Assembly: GCA_040143965.1 (NCBI GenBank)
Contig: JASJQH010006968.1
Span: 1 to 31,042 of the forward strand
Source: Basidiobolus ranarum
Taxonomy: Eukaryota > Basidiobolomycota > Basidiobolomycetes > Basidiobolales
Reading direction: 5' to 3'
DNA length: 31,042 nt
The translations under genes were made by a program, and so were the position numbers. Every line of letters begins with the position of its first letter. Position 1 is the first letter of the stretch. Positions 1 through 11,304 of this stretch are shown in pieces. The notes beneath the pieces are model-generated. The model saw nothing but the letters and a program-made list of their open reading frames with translations, searched no databases and was not told the DNA's origin.

Positions 1-400
1 TATATTATATCATTTCAATATTGGAGAGTAGTGTCCTAGGTAGATGTTTCTGAAAATCTTACGACAAGTAAGACATACTTGCTCAAATCTAGTATAATCA
101 CTTAAAATGGATATTTGTTTGAAATTCTACTTATTTTAAACAAATGATTCTTTTGAAATCATTATGTATTATATCATTGCAACATTGAAGAGTAGTGCTT
201 TAGGTCAATGTTTCTGAGAATCTTACGACAAGTAAAACATACCTGCTCAAATCTAGTGCAATTACCTAAAGTAGCTTTTTGTGTAAAACTTGGCTTTCTT
301 TTAATTGAATAGATCATCTTGAAATTTTATCATGTTTTTATAGATATGTTCCACAAGATTCTACGGCAAGTAAAACATGTTTGAGAAACATTTCAAAATC
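1..400. repeat. degenerate tandem repeat, about 165-base unit
   Basis: Two clearly related copies lie at about 1-164 and 165-328, and a third, more diverged partial copy runs to about 400. The best conserved core is around 66-103 in copy 1 and 227-265 in copy 2; it contains TCTTACGACAAGTAA and GCTCAAATCTAGT. In the third copy the core is reduced to a stretch near 357-385. The array is cut by the left edge of the window, so its true extent is unknown. I see no coding potential in it. It could be a small satellite or the edge of a larger non-coding repeat. Confidence 0.7.
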
Positions 401-1575
401 AAGTAACATATTGAAATACATTGCATATGATATATTTAGGTTGTGAAGGAGCTGACAATATTATTTATCAAAATATGCCTAGTATTATCATATGATCATT
501 GGTACGTCAAGAAAACACTTTTTCAAGCTTGTTTCAAATTGCATGAAATTCCTTATTAGTTACTATTACTATTGAATCAAGAGCAGTATTTTCATATGAA
601 ACTGAAATTTTTCAACGTTACGTTATCTGAAACCTGTGTTATGTAAACACTCACCATTACGTTAAGAAGAGTCTCAATTATATATTAGCAAGAGTTCCAA
701 ATAAAGAATGCTCTCAATTTCGAATTTATTATCCTATTTAGGATAAAATTGGCTTAATCTATGATTCTGTAAACACCCATATAAAGTGCTGATATTATGT
801 CAGTATATATATGACTCAATCAATTTATATGTAAGGGATGTGAAACCCAAAGATACGTCAGTTGAGGATTACCACTTTGAGTACCAATCTCAATATATCC
901 CCAAATTGTGATCTACTCGTGCACAACCTGATTGGTTCGAAAAGAGTGGAGGTAAAGGCCAGAAGCAGATTTAGTAGGCCCTAGATTGTCAATACCTCGG
1001 GTAGAAATAACATGACTAATGGTTGATGAGGTTTTGATCGATTGCTACTTTCACCGAAACACATGTTCTCAATTTAAGGCTGTTCATTGTCTAGTGCATC
1101 CATCTCGGAAATGGTCACCTGATCATGGTGAGTCCACTTATTCGATATCATTCTCCAGATATCTAATGGTGAACTGGAAATACTTTGATGATTCTCGGAA
1201 AATCAATGCAAGCCTGCTAGTTTGATATTAATGCATCTGTAGTGAATGGATTTACGAGTGAAGGGAATCCACCGTGTGTATCAGCGTTGTTCCAATTTTT
1301 CATTTCGCTATCTTTGCAGATGGTAGAAAAGGTATCCACTAACTCTTTCAAAACCTATATAAAGCTGCTTAATCTCGCTCCCTCCATTATATTAGCTTTG
1401 TTTAATAGAACAAGTACAAGCCATATACAGTACTTATAAGTCCTATATTACGGTATTGGCTAGTCAGAGACTCATTTCATCATAAGATTGTATTTTCGAG
1501 AGGTTATTGTATTATATTTACGAATCAATAATTTACCTAGTTTTAGTATTATACATAATTTTAGTGAGAATTTCC
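401..1575. other. AT-rich intergenic stretch, no gene seen
   Basis: Only short open frames occur on either strand (the longest about 68 codons, most without a convincing ATG context), with no recognisable domain. The stretch probably holds the promoter and 5' untranslated region of the downstream UBR1 gene at its right end. Confidence 0.5.
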
Positions 1576-4500
1576 ATGCAATCGTCAATTTGTTCAGAGT
1601 TGTTACATCACTTGCCACTATCACAATATCTACGCCAAGTCTCACACCACCATAATTATTATCTAACTCCAGCTGTCCAGTCTGAGATTCTAATTGCTTT
1701 TCTTACTTCTCTATGCGCCAACAACGATGAATACCAATACATTCTATTCCCCGATAAAGATAACCCCGACGTAAGCGAGAGTGGTACAGACAATCACGAA
1801 CTTCCAGCAGCTCACCGACCAAATCACTGTGGACATTTATTTGGAGACGGGGAGGTCGTTTATCACTGCAGGTGATTTTAGTTAAGAATATACTTCATGT
1901 ACAATTGAATCATTTTGTTAATACTTGACGGTATGCTACACAAGAACATGTGCTGTTAATAATACATGTTCCCGGTGCTTTCTATCCACCAACCACCAAG
2001 AGCATGATACCCACTCTTCGATAAATCCAGGGGTTTCTGAACGTTGTTCTTGTGGAGATTCTGGCGAATACGATGGCCTATCTTGCTCACATCACTCCAC
2101 AAAATGCGACTCTTCTGATGAGTATTCATCAGTTGACTCCTTAATGGATACTAAACAAGTGCTACCGGACGATTTGTTAGAATCTGTGCGTAAAACAGTC
2201 GCTACAGTATTAGACTTCATATTGGAAACCTGTCTATTTTCTCCTCCAAGATGGAGCGCACAAGCCTTCGATCTTGAGAGCATAAAAAAGGAGGCACTTT
2301 TATCTGGGCGGTGCATTTCGCCTGACGAAGTTGAGCAAACTACCTACGCGTGTGTTCTCTGGAATGATGAATATTACAATTTTGATGAGGCTATCACTCA
2401 AATTCAAAGCGCAACTGGATGTTCAGATGAAATGGCCACTCAGACCATCAACAATGTTCACAATCATGTAAGTGGACTTGAATAGCATCGAATTGTTTTC
2501 AATTGTTTCATATTTATAACTTGCACCAATTCTAGGGGCGGGCAATAGTTGATATATCTACAGATATTGAGCGTTTGATCAATATCGTCTCAACTTTATC
2601 TTCCATAGGTCTGCATGTTACAATCCGTTCAGGAAGGGATACATTTCGTGAAGAAGTTGTTGGTATGCTTCTGGATTGGTTGAAGGAGCTTTGTTCAACA
2701 CAGCCTGGCGAGGTGTCGACTATACTAATGCAGATAGTTGGTGATCAGCTTAGAGAGACCTGGAAAAATGAATCTGTCGATATCAGAGAAGTACTGGAAG
2801 CGTTACACTTTATTCCCCAGGACATTGTTAAATTTGATCTACTATTACTGTATGACGCGTGCTTATGGAAGGAAGCAAAGGCTACGTTGAAGGAGTTTTA
2901 CTTTTTGATCTTTGGAAGTACTTCGCATATGAGGCAATTTATCGGTACAGTACTCTATGAATCACATAGATAGTAGTAGACTTCTGAAATACTCACCTAT
3001 CTACAGCTTCCAGGTTTGCTCTTATCTACCCTCAGCTTTGTGAGAATATTTTGGTGTACAATCAGGAGTTCGAAGAGTCCATCATGCTATTCTCAGTGGA
3101 GATCTTCACCGTTCCTCTGCTATCTGCAACATTGGTACGTGAATACAACTTCATCACTACAATGCTGCTTATACTGCGCTCATATTTCCTACACGATGAA
3201 ATATTCCTGAAAGAGATTGCGGAATGCGATAATGTAATGGTCAATTGTGAATCCTTGGCCATGACTAATCGTAGGTGTTTTCATATCTTCGATGATTTGA
3301 GATACTTGATGTACTCTGAAAACGTGAAATCAATCGTCCCTCTCCAACCACAGCTTCTCACACAATACATCCGGTTCATATCTATATTTCAAGGTATGAA
3401 CCCTACCAAGCGATGTGTTGATGATCACGCCGAGTATGAAGCTGAGGCTACCGAAAACGCTATGAATGCTACGATATATGTGGCTGAACTAAATCGCAGC
3501 TTCTCCGGGTGTTACAAAAGTGATGGAAAAGTGCTAGGGGATGCCATTTTGCAAACGATTGACCGGATCTCCTTTTGGATGAATGCCTCCAGACCCGAGG
3601 GCTCTGTCTATCCCGTACCCAAGTTCAAACTCGAAAGAGGAGTGGCCATTATTGACTATCAGACTTATACTCAGTTTATTTCTCTCCATCACCCGTTGCA
3701 TTGGTACCTTAGCCAATTGCTAGAGAATGTGGAGTGTCTGGAAGAGGAGACGCTAAAGAAATACCACTGGAAAAGCTTGTTTGATTTGCTCACAAGCTCA
3801 GTGTCAATTGAAGAAGCTTCTGGTGCCGATATAAAGCACCTGCTAATGCTGTTTGACCATCCCATCAGAGGTATGTGCACAGTGACCAGCCATTGGATGA
3901 GCTTTTATTGATAATGTTTGATTTTGTAGTATGTGCCCTCCTTGCACAGAGCAATGCTGGAGTATGGAACAAAAATGGACCTACAACCAAAGAGCAGGTA
4001 TGAGTTATCCTGCCTTTTTTGCTGGGTTTCTGGCCATACATTTGGCTAATTATATTGATTCTATCAGGTTGAGCAATTCTTGGATCCATCTTTAAGAGAA
4101 AACACCTATGATCTGGACTTGTTGCTCGTTCAGACTGCTTTTTCCGTCCTTCCTCCTGATCAAGTCATGTTGACCATTTTAGATAGGTATGCGTTGCTTG
4201 ATTGGACCAATGGCAATGACTATTTAGATCTCAAATTATATGATGAATCACAGTTCTCGATTATGATTGAAGAGCTGCTCCACCTCTTGATCTTATGTGT
4301 GGGTGATCGTTCCACCATCACCAAGATGCCAATAAGAGATAGGGTGATGCGGGAGATCATCCACCGCTGTGTACAGCCTATCGCGTATTCGGTACTTACA
4401 GAGCGTATTTCGGAGCGTTTTACAGAGCTTGAGGCTTTCGACGAGATCCTCAAAAACGTTACCGACTTTAAGCCCCCTAATGGTATTTACGATCGAGGCC

Positions 4501-7247
4501 TATACACACTCAAACCGGAGTATTACGACCAAATCGATCCATATTTCATACACTATACTCGCCGGGACCGAGTTGAAGTCGAACAAGTGCTTGAAAATCG
4601 AAATCAGAAAATCAATCTATTGCGTGTCCCTAGACTGCCTCAACTCAATGATAGCGCCTTCTCTGGTCTCTTGGATCTAATGGAGTCGTCGTTATTTTAC
4701 GAAACGATTACCCGAAGTATGCAATATGCGTTTCGATCAACAGAAAGAAGTACCAATATAGTAAACGAGGCTCTTTATCTGCTTACCATGACGGTGACAA
4801 GCAGTGTCAAAGCAAACCAGAAACTTGCTGAATTTTCGACCCGTCCAATAAGAAATAGCAGTCAGAAACATGGAGGATATGAGGAAGTGTCTTTAATCGA
4901 GTTGTTGCTACAATATTCGAATACCAAATATTCTGATATCCATCACAAAGTGAAATTTATCTTACAAAAACTCGAACTCTCTAAGAACGAATCCGTTGCT
5001 CATGCCATTATGGAATATGAAGCAAATATAGATGAGGACGATGAAAATACCTCAGAGTCTAACCGTCGAAAGAACACGGCTAGAAATGCCCAAGTTCGTA
5101 TAGCAAACCAGTTCGCCGAAGCGCAGCTGCAATTTCTTGAGCAAAATAGAGGAACGTATGATCATACACTCATGGACATGGGTGATCATTTGAGGCCAAA
5201 GAGGCAACGCTTATGGGAAGACCTTGCCGGCCCCTGTATTGTTTGTAAAGAGGAGTTGGAGCGAAACAGTCAGTACGGAATGGTTGGGTTTCTTCAACTT
5301 TCCAACTCTGTCCGTTATGCGCCAAAGGATGATGAAAAGATGATACGAGAGTTGATTTGCTATACTGATTTGCTCGATAAGCCACCTAGTAACACTGAAA
5401 GATTTCGTGATAATCTTTTCCGATCCAGTCGTGACGGAATTCACGCATCTTCGTGCGGGCATTTAATGCATCAAATTTGCTTCGAGAAATACATCTCTTG
5501 TCAACCTACCGAACATCCTCGGACATCTCGAAAGGAACTTCTATGCCCACTTTGCAAAACTCTTGGAAATGTGCTGATTCCTATCCCTGAACACAAGGAG
5601 GGAAAATTTGATGACTCCACGCCCAATGTTGAATTTGAGGCATGGATTGAAAATTCCTTTGTCTCAAAACTGACAGAGTCACTTGTAAGCAGTACCGATA
5701 TACTCGCAAATAAGCCAGCTAAAACAGAAAATCTCGAGAACCAGTATCACCTCTACAGTAGCATGATAAATACTATTAACAATATACGCTCTGAATCAGC
5801 CGGAGAACGTATCCAAAACTTGAATGAACGCGAAATATTTGTAGAGATGTTGGCTAGCACAATAACAAACATCGAAATATCACATCGTGAAACATCCAGC
5901 AAGAGCTCTGGTTCTTTGAACGAAACCTTCTTGCATCGTATCGATCGGTCTACTTGGACCATGCTGCATATATTATCCGACAACTTAAATAAGGCGAAAG
6001 TACCAGAAGAGCCATATTTGACGCAGAAGCTAGGAGCGACGGTCGATGCATTGCTAGCATATAAATGGAATGAAAATGATCAGGATAAATGGAACACCTC
6101 AAGTCCTGCTCTTTACGAAGATCCATTTACTCTGCTCGTTGGATTACATGAGTTTGCCATCTCATACAAGTTGGATTTGTTTTATTTAGTGCGTGTAATT
6201 TATTTACTACAATTGGTTCAAGTCATAATATCAACTTGGGAGACTGTGATTTTACGTGATGGTAACTCTTTCCCTGATTACTCAAAGGTGGAGGGATCAT
6301 CTAGTGAAATGGAAATACAATCTGAACAGGAATTTATCAAACAAGTACTTTCAACCTCAGGAAAATCGGAGGCGCAAATCGTTTCTTTCTTTTCTATCGT
6401 GAAACAACCAGCTCTAAAGGCATCGATTCGCAAGAATTGCCTCCCTCTGTTAAGAAAAATGCTTATCCTACTCCAATCTTTCTTTGGATTTATTCCTCCA
6501 CACAGTCAAACGGAAGATGCCGACGAGGAGTTTGAGCGTTTGTGTAGATACTTGCGTATCCCAGAGATGCCCGAATCGTGCCAGATGAATGATCTGGTTT
6601 TGGGATGGTGTAAACATATAGCTTTTCAGTGTAGAAACAGTCGATCTAAGATACTTCTACAATTCCCCGGAGTGTACAAATTGGTGGAGCTACCCAATGA
6701 TGTTGACACTCTCGTACGAGAGAGCGTCGTCACTGCCTGTCCTAACTGCCACAAGATATCCGAAAATCCAGCATTATGCTTACTGTGTGGAGAAATATTT
6801 TGCTATCAGAGCTCCTATTGCTTGGTTGATCAAACAGGTGGATGCTATCGACATATGAAACAGTGAGCATCTTTGAACCTTTTCATTTCAAGTCACATGC
6901 TGTTTATTTAACTGGTCAATGTTCATGTAGGTGTAGCAAAACGGTCGGTATATTTATGGTAATTAATCAAAGCGTAATTTTACTACTACGCGGGACTAGC
7001 GGGTGTATATTGGATGCGCCCTACCTTGACGTTCATGGCGAAGTTGATCTCGGTCTCACGTAAGACTCATAGTACACTTCATCTTAAGTACTGCTTTTAC
7101 TAAAATATACATCTGTCTCATAGCCGTGGCAATCCATTGTTTCTCAATCAACATCGCTACGACGAGTTAAAAAGAATCTGGCTTTCTCATGCCATACCTT
7201 CCTATATTGCGCGTAGAGAAGAGGAGAGCCAAGGAGTTTCTCAGTGA
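1576..7247 (+). CDS. UBR1: UBR1-type N-recognin, E3 ubiquitin ligase of the N-degron pathway
   Basis: Exons: 1576-1871, 1945-2467, 2536-2944, 3007-3870, 3930-3997, 4068-6862, 6931-7059 and 7124-7247. Together they encode 1735 residues, close to human UBR1 (about 1750). The UBR box lies at about residues 85-155: Cys85-Gly-His, then HCRTC across the first splice junction, then CSCGDSGE. This box binds basic N-terminal residues. A ClpS-like segment (VLWNDEYYNFDE, near residue 235) would bind bulky hydrophobic N-termini. A RING-H2 follows, with CIVC at 1110-1113, CGHLMHQIC near 1183 and CPLC later; the long gap inside the RING is normal for UBR1. The C-terminal Cys-rich UBLC region holds CPNC, CLLCGEIFC and GIFMVINQ. 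Start: the ATG at 1576 is the first in frame. Role, from family knowledge: ubiquitylation of N-degron substrates with an E2 of the RAD6 type. All GT-AG junctions keep the frame; the short fifth exon is the least certain. Confidence 0.93.
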
Positions 7248-7365
7248 ACCCCAATTCCCTTTGATAATCCACACAACTCGTGGCAAATTCTCACCTGACT
7301 CACCTTTTGATTCAATTATTCTTGTCACTGTTTCCATTTATGCTTTTTTTGAGCCAACTCTTTAG

Positions 7366-7371
7366 AATAAA
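7366..7371 (+). terminator. AATAAA polyadenylation-type hexamer after UBR1
   Basis: A canonical AATAAA lies about 120 bases after the UBR1 stop codon, a plausible distance for 3' end formation. No transcript evidence is available. Confidence 0.4.
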
Positions 7372-7380
7372 CTCGAGGAG

Positions 7381-8044
7381 ATGGTTACGATATATCCTCA
7401 GTATAGCCGAAGTACCCACGAATTACCTCCCCCATTTGTAATTGAAACTGGGGCTACAAAGAGTAATGAATGCATGGCATGCATTGGATACAGATTACTT
7501 CACTCAGCCTCCCATATTATTAGCGCAATCAATGTTTGGACTGGCCCTTCCTGAACATCCTGTTCCAATACCTGTAGGTAACCTAGGTGATACATTTGGG
7601 CACTGGTGGCTTTCCTGGTTGGGATATCTTTACCGCAAAATAGAACGTGTGCTAATTAATGATTTTGGAATTGATGAAATGCATTCTTTGCTTTAGCATA
7701 ACCAAATTTAATCACTCCACCTTTGGTTAGTGCTACCACGCAATACCATGGGCATTTCTAGATTTGGATGTTTTATTGGATACAAACAAGGGTGGAGATA
7801 TGGGCACCAGTTATGCAGCAAATTATACACCCAGATCCACTTTAAGCATGGTCAAGGTATTCATGCATCATACTCGACAAACCCCACCATTTATTATTGA
7901 CAGTGCCTCATTGTTGCAGACCGCACGGTAATTTCTTTACATCCTTGTGGTGTTCGCTATTGCTTGCTCCACAACCATTGTTATGTACCTGTTGACTTAA
8001 TGTTGGAGCATTATTTATCACCGATAGCCCCGGTAGATCTTTAA
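7381..8044 (+). other. unassigned region with four overlapping open frames, possible gene relic or undetected small-exon gene
   Basis: Four stretches stay open in different plus-strand frames one after another: 7381-7554 (57 codons from an ATG, starting MVTIYPQYSRST), 7442-7696 (84 codons, containing GDTFGHWWLSWLGYLYRKIE), 7731-7931 (66 codons, containing PWAFLDLDVLLD and ANYTPRSTLSMVK) and 7901-8044 (containing LHNHCYVPVDLMLE). The peptide composition looks protein-like (Trp, His, Pro, Tyr rich), not like random AT-rich translation. GT and AG sites exist between some of them, for example a donor-like GTAGGT at 7575 and an acceptor-like TTAG before 7731, but I found no joined model without problems. 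I do not recognise the family. It could be a decayed gene copy, a real gene with small exons, or chance. Confidence 0.35.
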
Positions 8045-8596
8045 TCTTGAGATGGGCTGGATGAGCTAGAATAATCACCTAGTCATGTAAAATCCCCGAT
8101 GGGATTATGTGTGAAAGTTATACTTGAATAGGATCTCTATTCTGGTGCCTTCATTGTGATCATTATATGCATTTTCGTAATGTTTATCTATCGTCAATCC
8201 AGATTATTAAGTAATTATTGGATATCCTCTTTTACTCTTTGCGCTCCCTCCCTGTTCTCGATATTCCTTGGTCTCACCAACCTTTCTAAACCAATCTGAC
8301 CATTGCTTTGTCCATTGCTCGTCTCCTTTCCCTTCACTGAAGTTCTATTCAGTTAAAATATTGTAGTATCTCTATTTGTCATTGTTTTGGAGTAGAATTT
8401 TTCGAATTCATCTTAAGTGCTTAGACAACCCATTCATCGTGTCTGAAGCTAATAGTTTCAGAGTACAACCTATTTCTGAACAATCGATAATTAAGTAGTA
8501 GTTATAGAACTTACTAGCTCTATATTTTTGTCTGCTCTTTTCTTTTGAATACCTTTATCCCCACTTTATTGAATTTGCCTCGGCTACATTCAACCA
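8045..8596 (+). promoter_or_regulatory. probable promoter and 5' untranslated region of the casein kinase gene
   Basis: No open frame of note. The stretch is rich in pyrimidine runs (about 8222-8345 and 8525-8575), as is common just upstream of transcription starts in fungal housekeeping genes. This role is inferred from composition and position only. Confidence 0.35.
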
Positions 8597-10392
8597 ATGG
8601 CCCATAAATCGAGTAATTCACAGGGCTCTCATTCTGGTCCTGCGATCGTCGGAGAACAATATAAAATCGGGAAGAAAATAGGTGAAGGTAGCTTTGGTGT
8701 TATTTACGAAGGTATAGATAAATCTTTTATTTTCGTTATTTTAGTTTGAAACAATATTTATCAGTTTGAGTCAATAGGTGTTCACCTTGCCAAAAATCAA
8801 GCTGTTGCCATCAAATTTGTATCTTTTTTATTTGAATTTTCAACCCTTTTCTTTATTAGATTTGGTTTTGTATTTTCCCTTGACTTCAAACCTATTTAGG
8901 AACCACGTAAAAGTGATGCTCCTCAACTTCGAGACGAATATAGAACATATAAGATCCTCGCAGGAACTCGTAAGTCTTTTTTTATAAACTATCAATCAGA
9001 TGTACTTTTTGTCAAATGTACTAAGACTTTGCTTTTACTTAGCTGGAGTTCCTAGCGCTTATTATTTTGGCCAAGAGGGCATGCATAACTTTCTAGTCAT
9101 CGATTTGCTTGGCCCTAGTTTAGAAGATTTGTTTGAAATGTGCCGTAGAAAATTTAGTGTCAAAACCGTGGCTATGCTGGCGAAGCAAATGGTTAGTATG
9201 GATGAGCTGTTGTCCTTTTTGGTTTTGAATTATTTTTTATCAAAAAGCAATTGCTAACAAGGAATTTAGTTAACAAGAGTGGAAGCGGTTCATAATCACC
9301 ATTTAATCTACCGAGATATTAAGCCTGATAACTTTTTGTCAGGCCGACTTAATACCAAACAATGCAATATGGTGTATTTGGTTGATTTTGGAATGGCTAA
9401 GCAATACCGTGATCCCAAAACTAAGCAACACATCCCCTATAGAGAACGAAAGAGCCTAAGTGGCACTGCTCGTTATATGAGCATAAATACCCATCTCGGT
9501 CGAGGTTTGTAATTTGATTCATTTCGGTCAAACTTTATAAGTTATAACTTAACTTTTCATTTTCTTTTTAGAGCAATCACGCCGTGACGATTTAGAGTCC
9601 CTGGGCCATGTATTCTTTTATTTCTTGCGTGGCTCTTTACCCTGGCAGGGACTGAAGGCCGCTACAAATAAACAAAAGTATGAGCGAATTGGGGAAAAAA
9701 AGCAAACCACCCCAGTTAAAGAGCTATGTGAAGGATTCCCAGGTACATCTAATATCAAATGCTTTCAAATATGCTATACAAATTAAAAGCCATCCACTAA
9801 TGCCTCTTTTCCTTCCATTCTGTAGAACAATTTGCCACTTATCTAACTTACGTTCGTAAGCTTGGCTTTGAAGAGACACCCAACTACGATTACCTTCGAG
9901 GTCTTTTCGATCAGGTTATATTGAAAGTTGGTCAAAAAGATGATGGCATTTATGATTGGATGCTTCTAGATGGAAGTAAACAGTTGGAGGTCAGTAGATC
10001 AGGAACGTTAATCTTCAAAACCTCATTTAACAATCTTCGTACAGAATGTTAGGGAAGCAAATTTGAAACCTATGGACCCATTGGATCCTGCTCGTATGAC
10101 TACTCGTGCAACTACCTCCCAGCGTTATAGTGGCCACCCTCGTCAATCACCTCGTTACAGTAGCGATGCTGCTCGACCATCTGTGAACCGGGGGAATAAT
10201 CACTCGACTAACGTTTCACAACCGGAGAATGTACTTGCTGTCAATTCAAACATGCAAAAATCAGCGTATCCCTTTGATGGTAACGCCCCAGCCTCCACAC
10301 CAAATGCTGCCAACCCGACACCTAATCCCGAAGAGAAAAAAGGATTTTTTGGACATATTATGGATATTTTGGCCTGTCGTAGTTGCAGTTGA
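8597..10392 (+). CDS. CK1: casein kinase I, YCK/Cki membrane-anchored type
   Basis: Exons: 8597-8711, 8778-8818, 8900-8969, 9043-9191, 9270-9504, 9572-9742, 9826-9989 and 10045-10392, giving 430 residues. The kinase domain starts near residue 25 with the glycine loop [11 protein letters not shown] and the lysine in AVAIKFEP. It continues with YRDIKPDNF, the DFG motif in [12 protein letters not shown], and the CK1 hallmark [17 protein letters not shown] in place of APE. The tail after about residue 310 is rich in Ser, Thr, Pro and Asn. It ends [18 protein letters not shown], so two cysteines lie within the last five residues, matching the palmitoylated C-termini of yeast Yck1/2 in position. 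Family role: acidophilic Ser/Thr kinase at the plasma membrane acting in nutrient signalling, endocytosis and morphogenesis. The ATG at 8597 has an A at -3 and gives the expected short N-terminus. Assignment to CK1 is very sure; the YCK subgroup is inferred from the tail. Confidence 0.95.
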
Positions 10393-11304
10393 AAATGGAA
10401 TTTTTAACATCATCATCCGTATTTTATTTCCTCGATTTTACATAATAGGATTTAACGGTTCTATCGAACGTACAAGTATGCTCACCATTCCTCTCACTAT
10501 TCACTATTATTTTTGATACTTTCACCGTCTTGGTTTTCTTTTCATCTTGTGTACAGATAGAGGTTCTTGAGAACCTAGATGTCCGAGTTTCGATGAGATA
10601 GGGACATCTTGTGCCTAATTTCTTACCATTCATCCGAATTGGGGGGGAGGAGGAGGGGAATTTTTTTAATATTTTTAAAGATGTTTTACCGCACTCACAC
10701 TTACTCCTACGGTATTTTTGAAAATCAATGAACATCCGACCTTTCATGAACATTCAACAACATAACTCATTGCTGTTGCTTGATTTCCCCTACTTTAAAC
10801 GATCCACACACCGAAGAAATATATTAGTACGAATTGTGACCTTTACTTTTTTTTGGACCTTTCTTCCACCCTTCCTTTCTCTTCTGTTCTCCCCTCCCCT
10901 TTTCTTTGCTTTACCTATCACATATTACGTTGATTGACCACTGTTTCCCTTAAGAAAATCATCCATTGATTAAAGAAAATATGTTGATCTTATATGATGA
11001 ATTGGATCCATCCCAATTGGGCGCTAACTCTATTTTCAATCATATTAGAGTTTTAAAATGGATGTGTTAGTGATTGGTTTAAAGATATCATTTGGTTGAT
11101 ACGAAACTGAATACTCTTATGGGTTGGTTTCATCTAGAATTTATATATCCATTCAAGTGGAATATGTTGCAAGCAAAATGGACACATTTATACAGGTAGA
11201 ATCACACCAAGTAATCTTGAATCGAGAGAGGTCTTAGTCATAATCATAATGATGATGATGGGATTACGAAGTAGATTTAACTCCAATGAGTGGATTGTTG
11301 TGTA
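10393..11304. other. intergenic region between convergent genes, with a G-rich run and a long polypyrimidine tract
   Basis: This gap separates the 3' ends of the casein kinase gene (+) and PRP39 (-). It contains a G-rich run at 10641-10658 (seven Gs, two GG pairs, four Gs, separated by single A) followed by a T run, and a pyrimidine-rich stretch at about 10848-10915. A 28-codon frame begins at the ATG at 10981, just after the pyrimidine tract, but nothing supports it as a gene. Confidence 0.5.

Noticed and set aside
924-960. TPsiC-like GGTTCGA that could mark a tRNA gene
   Set aside because: No acceptor-stem or anticodon-arm pairing is found around it.
10728-10937. 69-codon Phe- and Pro-rich plus-strand frame
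   Set aside because: It mostly translates the polypyrimidine tract and has the composition expected from that.
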